A stretch of 39,269 nt of DNA from Mycobacterium sp. Lineage in GTDB: Bacteria; Actinomycetota; Actinomycetes; Mycobacteriales; Mycobacteriaceae. Under the pieces are notes generated by a model. The model was given only the letters and a program-made list of their open reading frames with translations. It had not been told where the DNA came from and did not search any database. Location: NCBI RefSeq assembly GCF_025965855.1, contig NZ_JAOPWB010000355.1, positions 1 through 39,269 on the forward strand, in the 5' to 3' direction. A program made the translations under genes and the position numbers. The first letter of the stretch is position 1; each line of letters begins with the position of its first letter. Positions 16,169-28,142 of the stretch are shown in pieces.

Positions 16169-17547
16169 TGCGGGCAACGGACAAAGAGCTCAAGGACACG
16201 CTGTGGAAGGCGGCCAACAAGCTGCGCGGCTCGCTTTCGGCCAGCCACTACAAGGACGTCATCCTCGGGCTGGTGTACCTCAAACATGCCTCCGATTCGT
16301 ACTGGAACATGTTGGCGCACAACGCTGAATCGCCGAACATTGGCCGCCTTGTCGACGACGCGATGGAGGCCGCAGAGCTGCCGCGGCTGTACGAAAACCT
16401 CGACCGGCGCCGGCTCGGTGAGCTGGTGCGCCTGCTCGACGGCGCGCGGTTCGATCGGCGCGACGGACGGCGCGCGCGGGACCTGCTGGGCGAGGTGTAC
16501 GAGTACTTCCTGTGCAATTTCGCCCGGGCGGAGGGAAGGCGCGGCGGCGAATTCTTCACCCCGCCCAGCGTCGTGCGGGTGATCGTCGAGGTCCTCGAAC
16601 CGACCCGCGGGCGGGTGTACGACCCGTGCTGCGGTTCGGGCGGGATGTTCGTTCAGACCGAGCAGTTCATCGCGGAGCACGACGGCGATCCCGCCGAAGT
16701 CACAATCTACGGGCAGGAGAGCGTCGAGCAGACCTGGCGGATGGCCAGGATGAACCTCGCCGTCCACGGCATCGACGACACGGGCCTGGGGGCGCGGTGG
16801 GGCGATACGTTCGTCGACGACAAGCACGCCGGCGTGCAGATGGACTACGTGATGGCCAACCCGCCGTTCAACATCAAGGATTGGGCCCGCGACGAACGAG
16901 ACCCGCGCTGGCGCTTCGGTGTTCCGCCCGCCACCAACGCGAACTACGCCTGGATTCAGCACATCCTGTCCAAGTTGGCCCCCGGTGGGAAGGCCGGTGT
17001 GGTGATGGCCAACGGCTCGATGTCGTCCAACGCGGTCGGGGAAGGCGACATCCGGGCGCGGATCGTCGAGGCGGACCTGGTGTCGTGCATGGTGGCGCTG
17101 CCCGGGCAGCTGTTCCGCAGCACCGGAATTCCGGTGTGCCTGTGGTTCTTCGCCCGGGACAAGGCCGAGCGGGCGGGCCGGGTGCTGTTCATCGACGCCC
17201 GCGGGCTCGGCTACCTGGTGGATCGCGCGGAGCGCGCACTGACCGGCGAGGAGGTCGTCCGCATCGGCGACACCTACCACGCGTGGTGCGGATCGGAGTC
17301 CGCCGCCGCCAAAGGCCTTGCGTACCAAGATGTCCCGGGGTTCTGCAAATCCGCGTCGCTGGACGACATCCGGGACGCGGGCTACGCGCTCACGCCGGGA
17401 CGCTATGTGGGTGCGCCTGCCGCGGACGACGACGGGGAGCCGGTCGACGCCAAGATCGCCCGGTTGACCGACGACCTGGTGGCGGCGCTCGACGAATCCG
17501 CGCGGCTGGACCAGGTCGTGCGCGAACAGGTGGAGCGCCTGCGGTGA
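16168..17547 (+). CDS. hsdM: Type I DNA methyltransferase subunit HsdM (459 aa)
   Basis: Transfers a methyl group from S-adenosylmethionine to adenine in a sequence chosen by HsdS. Motif I is DPCCGSGG at residues 152-159 and the catalytic motif IV is NPPF near 231. The N-terminal helical domain starts DTLWKAANKLRGSLSASHYKDVILGLVYLKHASDSY and passes straight into IGRLVDDAM. In family members of about 500-540 aa, this junction carries several dozen more residues. The protein is therefore short, although both catalytic motifs are intact. It overlaps its partner hsdS by GTGA. No hsdR endonuclease gene is in the window; the M. tuberculosis homologue is also an orphan modification enzyme. Adenine methylation is expected but unproven. 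Confidence 0.92.
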   Translation: MRATDKELKDTLWKAANKLRGSLSASHYKDVILGLVYLKHASDSYWNMLAHNAESPNIGRLVDDAMEAAELPRLYENLDRRRLGELVRLLDGARFDRRDGRRARDLLGEVYEYFLCNFARAEGRRGGEFFTPPSVVRVIVEVLEPTRGRVYDPCCGSGGMFVQTEQFIAEHDGDPAEVTIYGQESVEQTWRMARMNLAVHGIDDTGLGARWGDTFVDDKHAGVQMDYVMANPPFNIKDWARDERDPRWRFGVPPATNANYAWIQHILSKLAPGGKAGVVMANGSMSSNAVGEGDIRARIVEADLVSCMVALPGQLFRSTGIPVCLWFFARDKAERAGRVLFIDARGLGYLVDRAERALTGEEVVRIGDTYHAWCGSESAAAKGLAYQDVPGFCKSASLDDIRDAGYALTPGRYVGAPAADDDGEPVDAKIARLTDDLVAALDESARLDQVVREQVERLR

Positions 17548-18692
17548 AGGCCAAGCTGGGCGACCATCTCGACTTCAGCAGCGGGACCAGCCTGCCGGTA
17601 CGAGTATCGGACGGGCGCTTTCGCGTTTACGGCGCCAACGGGGCGATCGGCTATGCGGCGCAACGCAATGCGAGCGGCCCCCTGATCGTGCTCGGGCGCG
17701 TCGGATCGTATTGCGGCAGCCTGCGGTACTGCGATTCAGACGTCTGGGTCACCGACAACGCGCTGGTGTGCCGGGCCAAGGACCCGCAGGAGACGCGGTA
17801 TTGGTATTACGCGCTGCACACCTGCGGGCTCAACGGACACCGAGCCGGATCGGGACAGCCCCTGCTCAACCAGACGATCCTGCGTGAGATTTCGGTGTCG
17901 ACCGTCGCTGCTCCGCACCGCCGCCGGGTCGCCGAGTTGCTCGGTGCCCTCGACGACAAAATCGCCGCCAACGAACGCGTGATCGCGGCCGCCGAGAGTC
18001 TGATGGTCGCCACCGCGGAGTCGGTGTCGGACTGTGTGCCACTGTCCGGCCTGGCTGTCCGGTCGACGGACATTCTCAGCGCGCCCGAGTTCGACGACGC
18101 GGTGGCCCACTTCAGCCTGCCGGCGTTCGACGACGGCGCGAAACCCCGGCTCGTCGCCGCTGGGTCCGTGAAGAGCGCCAAGTTTCTCCTGTCGGCGCCG
18201 TGCGTATTGTTCGCGAAGCTGAATCCCAGGATTCCGCGCATCTGGGACGTGGTGAGCCTGCCCCCGCACATGGCTTTGGCCAGCACGGAGTTTGTCGTGT
18301 TGCGGCCGATCGGCGTCGACACGTCGGCGCTGTGGTCGGCGCTGCGACAACCCGACGTCGTTGCGACGTTGCGGCAGCGGGCCGCCGGGACGTCGGGCAG
18401 TCACCAGCGCGTCCAACCGCGCGACCTGCTCGAGGTTCGGGTCCGCGACGTCCGGCGCTTGGCGCCCGCGGCGGCGCGGACAATCACTGGCCTGGGCGGA
18501 CTGTGTCACGCGCGTCGCGCCGAATCCGTGCGGTTGTCGGCCTTCCGCGACGCCCTGCTCCCGCTGCTGACGTCGGGTGAGGTCCGGGTCAGGGACGCCT
18601 CAGCGCCGAAACTGCGCTCAGCGCACCCGATCGGGCCCAATACACGCGCTGGGCGCAGGCTCGGCGAGACCCGCGCAGGCGCGGATCGATAA
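17544..18692 (+). CDS. hsdS: Type I specificity subunit HsdS (382 aa)
   Basis: HsdS proteins hold two target-recognition domains joined by conserved helices and bring HsdM to DNA. The start GTG at 17544 overlaps the hsdM stop. The first domain has LGDHLDFSSGTSLP, YGANGAIGYA, LIVLGRVGSYCG and SGQPLLNQTILREI, followed by a conserved helix RRRVAELLGALDDKIAANERVI. The second domain carries SLPAFDDGAKP, FAKLNPRIPRIWDV and GTSGSHQRVQPRDLLEV, then LSAFRDALLPLLTSGEV. Both domains and both helical repeats appear present, unlike the short hsdS.1 annotated in M. tuberculosis. The stop TAA overlaps the likely thyX -10 box. Target sequence cannot be predicted from sequence alone. Confidence 0.88.
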   Translation: MKAKLGDHLDFSSGTSLPVRVSDGRFRVYGANGAIGYAAQRNASGPLIVLGRVGSYCGSLRYCDSDVWVTDNALVCRAKDPQETRYWYYALHTCGLNGHRAGSGQPLLNQTILREISVSTVAAPHRRRVAELLGALDDKIAANERVIAAAESLMVATAESVSDCVPLSGLAVRSTDILSAPEFDDAVAHFSLPAFDDGAKPRLVAAGSVKSAKFLLSAPCVLFAKLNPRIPRIWDVVSLPPHMALASTEFVVLRPIGVDTSALWSALRQPDVVATLRQRAAGTSGSHQRVQPRDLLEVRVRDVRRLAPAAARTITGLGGLCHARRAESVRLSAFRDALLPLLTSGEVRVRDASAPKLRSAHPIGPNTRAGRRLGETRAGADR

Positions 18693-18695
18693 GGT
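18690..18695 (+). promoter_or_regulatory. Probable thyX -10 box overlapping the hsdS stop codon
   Basis: TAAGGT fits TAnnnT and lies 6 nt before the thyX GTG at 18702. Its first three bases are the hsdS stop codon TAA. AAGG just upstream of the start could alternatively act as a ribosome-binding site for an mRNA coming from hsdS. Confidence 0.5.
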
Positions 18696-18701
18696 GAGCC
18701 C

Positions 18702-19454
18702 GTGGCCGAGACCGCGCCGCTGCGCGTGCAACTGATCGCCAAGACGGAGTTCCTGGCGCCGCCGGACGTGCCGTGGACGACCGACGCCAACGGCGGCCCC
18801 GCGCTCACCGAGTTCGCCGGCCGGGCCTGCTATCAGAGCTGGTCAAAGCCCAACCCCAAAACCGCGACCAACGCCGGCTACATCACGCACATCATCGACG
18901 TCGGGCACTTTTCGGTGCTCGAGCACGCGACCGTGTCGTTCTACATCACCGGCCTCTCGCGATCGTGCACCCATGAGCTGATCCGGCACCGACATTTCTC
19001 CTACTCGCAGCTGTCGCAACGCTATGTGCCGGAGGGGGACTCGCGCGTCGTCATCCCGCCGGGCATGGACGACGACCCCGAGCTGCAGCGGATCCTGACG
19101 GCCGCCGCCGACGCCAGCCGAGCCACCTACGCCGAGCTGCTGGCGAAGCTGGAAGCCAAGTTCGCCGACCAGCCGAGCGCTGTGTTGCGCCGCAAGCAGG
19201 CGCGCCAGGCCGCCCGGGCGGTGCTACCCAACGCCACCGAGACCCGCATCGTCGTCACCGGGAACTACCGCGCGTGGCGGCACTTCATCGCCATGCGCGC
19301 CAGCGAGCACGCCGACGTCGAAATCCGGCGCCTGGCCATCGAGTGCCTGCGCCAGCTCGTCGACGTGGCGCCCGCGGTGTTCGCCGATTTCGAGGTCTCC
19401 ACCCTGGCCGACGGCACCGAGGTCGCGACGAGTCCCCTGGCCACGGAGGCCTGA
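18702..19454 (+). CDS. thyX: Flavin-dependent thymidylate synthase ThyX (250 aa)
   Basis: Makes dTMP from dUMP using FAD, NADPH and methylene-tetrahydrofolate, releasing tetrahydrofolate. The ThyX signature is [14 protein letters not shown] at residues 95-108, conforming to RHRxxSxxxxSxRY. The C-terminal part has [29 protein letters not shown], containing the dUMP/FAD-binding arginines. Length is the usual 250 aa. The GTG start sits 6 nt after a -10 box. dapA follows after 119 bp with its own promoter, as in M. tuberculosis. The genome therefore carries both thymidylate synthases, which differ in folate demand. Confidence 0.97.
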   Translation: MAETAPLRVQLIAKTEFLAPPDVPWTTDANGGPALTEFAGRACYQSWSKPNPKTATNAGYITHIIDVGHFSVLEHATVSFYITGLSRSCTHELIRHRHFSYSQLSQRYVPEGDSRVVIPPGMDDDPELQRILTAAADASRATYAELLAKLEAKFADQPSAVLRRKQARQAARAVLPNATETRIVVTGNYRAWRHFIAMRASEHADVEIRRLAIECLRQLVDVAPAVFADFEVSTLADGTEVATSPLATEA

Positions 19455-19540
19455 GCTGCAGCCTTCGCCGCGAGGGTGCGCAAATGTACGGGCTTCGCGG
19501 CGTGTCGCGGTACAAACACGCGCGCTCGCGCGGCTGCTGA

Positions 19541-20476
<936 letters not shown>

Positions 20477-20495
20477 GTCAGAGGGTGGCCGGCAA

Positions 20496-22172
20496 GTGGA
20501 TGTAGACCTCGCCCCACCGGGTCCTCTGACTCCGGGCGGGATGCGGGTCACCGCGCTGGGCGGCATCAGCGAAATCGGCCGCAACATGACGGTTTTCGAG
20601 CACCTGGGCCGGCTGCTGATCATCGACTGCGGGGTGATGTTCCCCACCCACGACGAGCCCGGCGTCGACCTGATCCTGCCGGACCTGCGCCACATCGAGG
20701 ACCGGCTCGACGACGTCGAGGCGCTGGTGCTGACCCACGCGCACGAGGACCACATCGGGGCGATCCCCTTCCTGCTCAAGTTGCGCCCCGACATCCCGGT
20801 CGTCGGCTCGAAGTTCACCTTGGCGCTGGTCGCCGCCAAATGCCGCGAGCACCGCATCAAGCCGGTCTTCGTCGAGGTCACCGAGGGGCAGCGCAGCACG
20901 CACGGCGTCTTCCAGTGCCAATACTTCGCCGTCAACCACTCCATCCCCGATGCGCTGGCCATCGCCGTCCACACGGGCGCTGGAACCGTGCTGCACACCG
21001 GCGACATCAAGCTCGACCAGCTTCCGCTCGACGGGCGGCCCACCGACCTGCCCGGCATGTCCCGGCTGGGCGACGCGGGCGTGGACCTGTTGCTGTGCGA
21101 CTCGACGAATTCCGAGATCCCCGGTGTCGGGCCTTCGGAAAGCGAGGTGGGCCCGACTTTGCACCGGCTGATCCGGGGCGCCGACGGCCGCGTGATCGTG
21201 GCGTGCTTCGCCTCCAATGTCGACCGGGTGCAGCAGATCATCGATGCCGCAGTGGCATTGGGCCGCCGGGTGTCGTTCGTCGGGCGCTCCATGGTGCGCA
21301 ACATGGGCATCGCCCGGGAACTGGGTTTCCTGCGCATCGACGACTCCGACCTCCTCGACATCTCCGCGGCCGAGATGATGGCGCCCGAACGGGTGGTGTT
21401 GATCACCACGGGCACCCAGGGCGAGCCGATGTCGGCGCTGTCCCGGATGTCGCGCGGCGAGCACCGCAGCATCACGCTGACGTCGGAGGATCTGGTGATC
21501 TTGTCGTCTTCGCTGATACCCGGCAACGAGGAAGCGGTGTTCGGCGTCATCGATGAGCTGGCCAAGATCGGGGCCCGTGTCGTCACCAACCAGCAAGTGC
21601 GCGTGCACGTTTCCGGTCACGCGTACGCGGGCGAGCTGCTCTTCCTCTACAACGGGGTGCGGCCGCGCAACGTGATGCCGGTCCACGGCACCTGGCGGAT
21701 GCTGCGCGCCAACGCCAAGCTGGCGGTGCGCGCCGGGGTGCCCGAGGACTCAATCCTGTTGGCGGAGAACGGCGTCAGCGTCGACCTGATGGCCGGCAAG
21801 GCCTCCATTGCCGGGGCCGTGCCGGTGGGCAAGATGTTCGTCGACGGGCTGATCACCGGCGACGTCGGCGACATCACCCTGGGGGAGCGGCTCATCCTGT
21901 CGTCGGGCTTCGTCGCGGTGATCGTGGTGGTGCAGCGGGGCACCGGGCGTCCGGCCGCTGTGCCGCAACTGCTTTCGCGCGGGTTCTCCGAAGACGCCAA
22001 GGCGCTCGAGCCGGCCGTGCGCAAGGTCGAGGCGGAGCTGGAGCAGCTGGCCGCCGACAACGTGACGGATCCCGTCCGAATCGCCCAGGGCGTGCGCCGC
22101 ACGGTCGGTAAGTGGGTCGGCGACACCTATCGCCGGCAGCCGATGATCGTGCCGACGGTCATCGAGGTCTAG
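20496..22172 (+). CDS. rnj: Ribonuclease J (558 aa)
   Basis: A metallo-beta-lactamase/beta-CASP ribonuclease with 5'-3' exonuclease and endonuclease activity in RNA turnover. The zinc motif HAHEDHIG is at residues 81-88, HTGDIKLDQ and CDSTNSEIPG hold later metal ligands, and VSGHAYAGELLFLYNGVRPRNVMPVHGTWR is the conserved beta-CASP/C-terminal junction. No insertions or truncation; 558 aa equals the M. tuberculosis length. The GTG at 20496 gives MDVDLAPPGPLT. It lies 19 bp behind dapA. Its TAG stop overlaps the stop of the convergent methyltransferase in a shared CTAG at 22169-22172. Confidence 0.96.
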   Translation: MDVDLAPPGPLTPGGMRVTALGGISEIGRNMTVFEHLGRLLIIDCGVMFPTHDEPGVDLILPDLRHIEDRLDDVEALVLTHAHEDHIGAIPFLLKLRPDIPVVGSKFTLALVAAKCREHRIKPVFVEVTEGQRSTHGVFQCQYFAVNHSIPDALAIAVHTGAGTVLHTGDIKLDQLPLDGRPTDLPGMSRLGDAGVDLLLCDSTNSEIPGVGPSESEVGPTLHRLIRGADGRVIVACFASNVDRVQQIIDAAVALGRRVSFVGRSMVRNMGIARELGFLRIDDSDLLDISAAEMMAPERVVLITTGTQGEPMSALSRMSRGEHRSITLTSEDLVILSSSLIPGNEEAVFGVIDELAKIGARVVTNQQVRVHVSGHAYAGELLFLYNGVRPRNVMPVHGTWRMLRANAKLAVRAGVPEDSILLAENGVSVDLMAGKASIAGAVPVGKMFVDGLITGDVGDITLGERLILSSGFVAVIVVVQRGTGRPAAVPQLLSRGFSEDAKALEPAVRKVEAELEQLAADNVTDPVRIAQGVRRTVGKWVGDTYRRQPMIVPTVIEV

Positions 22173-23041
22173 GTTTTCTCCGCGTACGCCGACCATTCCA
22201 GCTGTGAGGCCTCGAGTTTGCGCCCGGCGGGCCGCACGTAGCGCTGCACGAGGTCGTCGGGGCCGGCCTGCTCCGCCAGCCGCCAGCCGTACTCTCCGAT
22301 GAACCCGGCGACCTCCTCGGGCTGCAGGCCGAAATGCCATAGCTGGTGACGCTCGCGGACGTTGCGATACAGCGTCCGGGTGCCATACCGATTGCTGCCG
22401 TCGATGAAGTCCCGGCGGACATAGGTGAACACGAACCTGCTGCCCGGCGCGGCCGCGCGCAGTCCCTCCAGCGTTCGCCGGACACCGTCTTCGGTGAGGT
22501 ATTGGGTCACGCCCTCGCAGATGAAGAAGGCCCGGTAGTCGGTGCGATAGCCGTGCTCGGCCAGCGAAGTGAGTAGGTCGTCGCGCTCGAAGTCCAACGC
22601 CACCAACCGAACCGACAGCGGCAGCTCGCCGAGCACCCGGCGCACCGTCTTGACCTTCCGCGCGATGTTGACCGGCAGGTCCACCTCGAAGACCGGGAGC
22701 CGGACCCGCCGTGTCAGCCGGTAGGAGAGGGTGTCCAGGCCGGCCCCGAGGATCACCACCGCGTCGATTTGATCGAGCGCCTCTTCGAGCTTGTCGTCGA
22801 TGAAGCGCTTGCGGCAGGCCAGATTTGCCCACAGCCCGGGGCCGGTGAGCTCCGACGCGCGAATCATCAGGCGGCGGGCCGGGCCCCAGCGCGTCGCGCC
22901 GGCAAGCAAACGCATCGGTGCCGGCAAGAACAGTTCCGCCAGGTCGTCGTCCACCAGACGGCGCCCGGGCGGCTCGTTGTGTTCGACGGCCGCCAACACC
23001 ATTGGGCCAAATGCGGTCTGCGCCACGGGATTTCGCGCCAT
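22169..23041 (-). CDS. Class I SAM-dependent methyltransferase (290 aa)
   Basis: A mycobacterial methyltransferase of the leucine-carboxyl-methyltransferase-like family. The SAM-binding strand-loop is VVILGAGLDTLSYRL near residues 94-108, the next acidic strand is FEVDLPVNIARK, and FFICEGVTQYLTEDGVRRTL marks the family's later motif. Substrates of this family are mostly unknown O-methylation targets. It is the last gene of a leftward ABM-SDR-methyltransferase operon and starts 7 bp after the SDR stop. This order matches Rv2749-Rv2751 of M. tuberculosis. Its stop shares CTAG with the RNase J stop. Confidence 0.9.
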   Translation of the reverse strand: MARNPVAQTAFGPMVLAAVEHNEPPGRRLVDDDLAELFLPAPMRLLAGATRWGPARRLMIRASELTGPGLWANLACRKRFIDDKLEEALDQIDAVVILGAGLDTLSYRLTRRVRLPVFEVDLPVNIARKVKTVRRVLGELPLSVRLVALDFERDDLLTSLAEHGYRTDYRAFFICEGVTQYLTEDGVRRTLEGLRAAAPGSRFVFTYVRRDFIDGSNRYGTRTLYRNVRERHQLWHFGLQPEEVAGFIGEYGWRLAEQAGPDDLVQRYVRPAGRKLEASQLEWSAYAEKT

Positions 23042-23047
23042 GAGCTA

Positions 23048-23893
23048 CTACTTGTTCAAAAAGCCCGCGTCGACGGGCAAGGTGACGCCGGTGATGTAGC
23101 GGGCCTGGTCGGACACCAGCCACGCCACCGCGTTGGCGATGTCTTCGGCCTGCAGCACTTCCACCGGCAGCGCATTGCCCAAGCTGCGCGGCTGGTCGGT
23201 CTGGGCGGCCATCTTGGCCAGCCACTCTCGAGTGAACTCGTTGTTGATCATTGGGGTTTCGACGCCGGTTGGATGGATCGAGTTGACCCGGATATTTTGA
23301 GCTGCAAGCAGATTCGCGTATATCCGCATCAACCCCACTACGCCGTGCTTGGCGGCCGCATAGCCGACGGAGCCGGCATCGGGACTGCCCACACCGGCCA
23401 GTCCGGCGGCCGAACTGATCAACACGATCGACCCGCCGCTGCCTTGCTTGACCATGGTCGGTATCGCGACCTTGATCGTATTGTAGACGCCGGTGAGGTT
23501 GACGTCGATGACGTCGCGCCAGCCGTCGTCACCGGATTGCATCGGCGCGATACCGGCATTGGCGACGACGATGTCCAGCCGACCGAACTCGTCGAGGCCG
23601 GCCTGCAGCGCGGCGGCGAGCGAGTGCCGATCGCGGACGTCGCCCTGCTTGGCCACGATGCGGGCGCCGGTGTCCTCGACGAGCTTCACGGTGGCCGCCA
23701 GGTCGTCCGGGGTGGCCAGGGGATAGGGGACGCTGGCGATCTGCTCGCACAGGTCGACCGCGATCACGCTCGCGCCGTCGGCGGCCAGGCGCACCGCGTG
23801 TGCGCGGCCCTGGCCGCGTGCGGCCCCGGTGATGAACGCGACTTTCCCTTCCAATGGGCCCCCTCGGGGGCCACCTGGGGACACGCCACTCAT
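23048..23893 (-). CDS. SDR-family oxidoreductase, mycofactocin-like extended loop type (281 aa)
   Basis: NAD-dependent alcohol/ketone dehydrogenase of the SDR fold. Near the N-terminus it reads [22 protein letters not shown], the ARGQGR form of the cofactor loop that is common in mycobacterial SDRs with tightly bound NAD. Later come VANAGIAP, the catalytic SSAAG serine, and [13 protein letters not shown] with Tyr and Lys. It ends [16 protein letters not shown]. The insertion after the first Rossmann strand ([19 protein letters not shown]) is typical of SDRs associated with the redox cofactor mycofactocin. The ATG at 23893 overlaps the upstream ABM gene stop. The frame stays open farther upstream, but that part overlaps the ABM gene and has no homology. 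Confidence 0.9.
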   Translation of the reverse strand: MSGVSPGGPRGGPLEGKVAFITGAARGQGRAHAVRLAADGASVIAVDLCEQIASVPYPLATPDDLAATVKLVEDTGARIVAKQGDVRDRHSLAAALQAGLDEFGRLDIVVANAGIAPMQSGDDGWRDVIDVNLTGVYNTIKVAIPTMVKQGSGGSIVLISSAAGLAGVGSPDAGSVGYAAAKHGVVGLMRIYANLLAAQNIRVNSIHPTGVETPMINNEFTREWLAKMAAQTDQPRSLGNALPVEVLQAEDIANAVAWLVSDQARYITGVTLPVDAGFLNK

Positions 23894-24204
23894 GCGCGCA
23901 GCCGGCCCTTGCCCGGATCGCCCGCGGAAATCGGCTGCAGCATCTTGATGTCCGGCGCCCCGGCGAGGTGCTCGCCGGCCGCCGTGAACAACTTGGTGAT
24001 CGCCGGGGCGGTGCTGTGCACCTTGAGCGCTTCTTCGTCGGCCCATTGCTCGACGAACACGAAGGTTTCGCCGGTTTGGTGCAGCGAGTACAGCTGGCAG
24101 CCCGGCTCGTCGTGGACTTCTGCAACCGCGTTGGTCAGGATGTCGCGGACGGTGTCGACCGATTCGGGTTTGACGGTCATGGTGGCGACGACGACGACGG
24201 GCAT
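23890..24204 (-). CDS. Antibiotic biosynthesis monooxygenase (ABM) domain protein (104 aa)
   Basis: A small ferredoxin-like-fold protein of the ABM/quinol monooxygenase family. Visible are [31 protein letters not shown] and [26 protein letters not shown], the typical beta-alpha-beta-beta order with the conserved Glu-x-Trp. Such proteins dimerise and may oxidise quinols or act as binding partners of oxidoreductases. It leads the leftward operon and overlaps the SDR start by 4 bp. The start has AGGAGG-like purines (AGGAGGCCCTAGC upstream). It diverges from ftsK. Specific substrate unknown. Confidence 0.88.
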   Translation of the reverse strand: MPVVVVATMTVKPESVDTVRDILTNAVAEVHDEPGCQLYSLHQTGETFVFVEQWADEEALKVHSTAPAITKLFTAAGEHLAGAPDIKMLQPISAGDPGKGRLRA

Positions 24205-24360
24205 GCTAGGGCCTCCTGGGCGCTTCAGGGGTGGGTGACGGCATGACTCTTATTGCGGGATGTTCACCGCTTGTCCACCCTACTCAGGCCCGGTCAACCG
24301 CATCGCCCGCCGGGCGACGGTCACCCGTGTGGCGGGTGGTGTAGATGAGGCATTTGCGAC

Positions 24361-24366
24361 TACCCT
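24361..24366 (+). promoter_or_regulatory. Probable ftsK -10 box (leaderless)
   Basis: TACCCT lies 7 nt before the ATG at 24374, giving a leaderless start. This supports 24374 over the in-frame codon at 24260. Confidence 0.55.
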
Positions 24367-24373
24367 TGCCTTC

Positions 24374-26857
<2,484 letters not shown>

Positions 26858-26860
26858 CGC

Positions 26861-27376
26861 CTAGAGCACCAGCAGCATCCGGGAGTTGCCCAGGATGTTG
26901 GGCTTGACGTAGCTCAGGTCCAGGAATTCGGCGACACCGATGTCGTAGGAGCGGCACATCTCCTCGTACACCTCGGCGGTGACGGGCGTTCCCTCGATCT
27001 CGCTGAACCCGTGCCGGGCGAAGAACTCGGTCTCGAACGTCAGCACGAACAGCCGCTGCAGCTGCAGTTCGCGCGCGACCTCCAACAGCCGGTTGACGAT
27101 CGTGTGGCCGATGCCGTGGCCGGTCACCGCCGGGTCGACGGCGACGGTGCGGATCTCGCCGAGGTCGGACCACAGCACGTGCAGCGCCCCGCAGCCGACC
27201 ACCCTGCTCTCGTACTCGGCCACCCAGAATTCCTGGACGGCTTCGTACAGGGTCACGAGGTTCTTTTCCAGCAGGATGCGTCCGGCATAGGTGTCGACGA
27301 GCTGTTTGATCGCGGGAATGTCGGACGTTCGCGCGCGCCGGACCACGGGCAGGTAGTCGCCTGAGCTATCGGTCAC
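26861..27376 (-). CDS. argA: GNAT-type N-acetylglutamate synthase ArgA (171 aa)
   Basis: Acetylates glutamate with acetyl-CoA, the first step of arginine synthesis. A single GNAT domain: VVRRARTSDIPAIKQLVDTYAG, then LGEIRTVAVDPAVTGHGIGHTIVNRLLEVA with the acetyl-CoA pyrophosphate loop, and LQRLFVLTFETEFFARHGF. The conserved end is YVKPNILGNSRMLLVL. Compared with my memory of the M. tuberculosis protein, the loop between WVAEY and VVGCGALHVL is a few residues shorter. GTG 27376 (MTDSSGDYLP) is preferred over TTG 27394 because TACTGT lies 5 nt before it on the minus strand. It converges on ftsK with a 3-bp gap and diverges from pgsA. Confidence 0.92.
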   Translation of the reverse strand: MTDSSGDYLPVVRRARTSDIPAIKQLVDTYAGRILLEKNLVTLYEAVQEFWVAEYESRVVGCGALHVLWSDLGEIRTVAVDPAVTGHGIGHTIVNRLLEVARELQLQRLFVLTFETEFFARHGFSEIEGTPVTAEVYEEMCRSYDIGVAEFLDLSYVKPNILGNSRMLLVL

Positions 27377-27420
27377 GGGTAACAGTATCGGCAACGGCGA
27401 TGGGCGCGCTGGTCAACCGC

Positions 27421-27426
27421 TATTCT
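27421..27426 (+). promoter_or_regulatory. Probable pgsA3 -10 box (leaderless)
   Basis: TATTCT lies 6 nt before the GTG at 27433. The spacing supports that GTG rather than the in-frame codon at 27400. Confidence 0.6.
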
Positions 27427-27432
27427 GTTGCC

Positions 27433-28041
27433 GTGTCGGCACAGCCTGAAACGGGTCCGCTAACGGGACCGCCGGGCCGTGCCCGCATCGCCAACCTCGC
27501 CAACATCCTGACCCTCTTGCGGCTGGTGCTGGTCCCCGTTTTCCTGCTCGCCTTGTTCACCGGGGATGGCCACCAAATCGTCGGGCGCATAGTCGCTTTC
27601 GTCATTTTCGCCGTCGCCTGCCTCACCGACCGGTTCGACGGTCTGCTGGCCCGAAACTACGGAATGGCGACCGAATTCGGCGCGTTCGTCGACCCGATCG
27701 CGGACAAGGCCCTGATCGGATCGGCGCTGATCGGCCTGTCGATGCTGAGGGACCTGCCGTGGTGGGTCACGGTGGTGATCATGGCTCGCGAGGTGGTGGT
27801 CACGCTGCTGCGGCTGGCGGTGATACGCCGCGGCGTCATTCCGGCAAGTTGGGGCGGCAAACTCAAGACCGTGGTCCAGGCGGTGGCGATCGGCCTGTTC
27901 GTGCTGCCGTTGGCGGGACCGTTCCGGGTGGTGGCGGCCGTGGTGATGGGCATCGCGATCCTGCTCACGGTGGTCACCGGCGTCGACTACGTGGTCGGGA
28001 CCATCAGGACCGTCCGGCAAGTTCGGCAGACGAGCGGCTGA
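27433..28041 (+). CDS. pgsA3: CDP-alcohol phosphatidyltransferase PgsA3 (202 aa)
   Basis: A polytopic membrane enzyme of phospholipid synthesis. The family signature is complete: DRFDGLLAR, then G-AFVD-PIAD, matching DxxDGxxAR(x8)GxxxDxxxD, the metal- and CDP-binding site. About five or six hydrophobic helices flank it, beginning with [18 protein letters not shown]. By sequence type it should form phosphatidylglycerophosphate or a related lipid from CDP-diacylglycerol. The GTG start is chosen because of the -10 box. The clgR gene follows after 101 bp with its own stress promoter, linking lipid synthesis with the envelope-stress operon. Confidence 0.93.
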   Translation: MSAQPETGPLTGPPGRARIANLANILTLLRLVLVPVFLLALFTGDGHQIVGRIVAFVIFAVACLTDRFDGLLARNYGMATEFGAFVDPIADKALIGSALIGLSMLRDLPWWVTVVIMAREVVVTLLRLAVIRRGVIPASWGGKLKTVVQAVAIGLFVLPLAGPFRVVAAVVMGIAILLTVVTGVDYVVGTIRTVRQVRQTSG

Positions 28042-28044
28042 ACG

Positions 28045-28070
28045 GGAACCAGGCCACCGCCGCCGGCGTT
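28045..28070 (+). promoter_or_regulatory. SigE-type promoter for clgR
   Basis: GGAACC at 28045-28050 and CGTT at 28067-28070 are separated by 16 nt. This fits the extracytoplasmic sigma-factor consensus used by mycobacterial SigE (GGAAC at -35, CGTT at -10). The clgR-pspA operon of M. tuberculosis is known to depend on SigE, which supports the assignment. The transcript would have a leader of about 65 nt. Confidence 0.75.
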
Positions 28071-28142
28071 GAGCCTAATGAGCGCCTGCTGAATTGGGTC
28101 GATTACGTGCTGAGCAGGGCTGACTGGACGAAGGAGAGCGGG

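Noticed and set aside
24260..24373. An upstream in-frame start for FtsK adding 38 residues
   Set aside because: The extra residues show no homology, and a -10 box sits 7 nt before the ATG at 24374.
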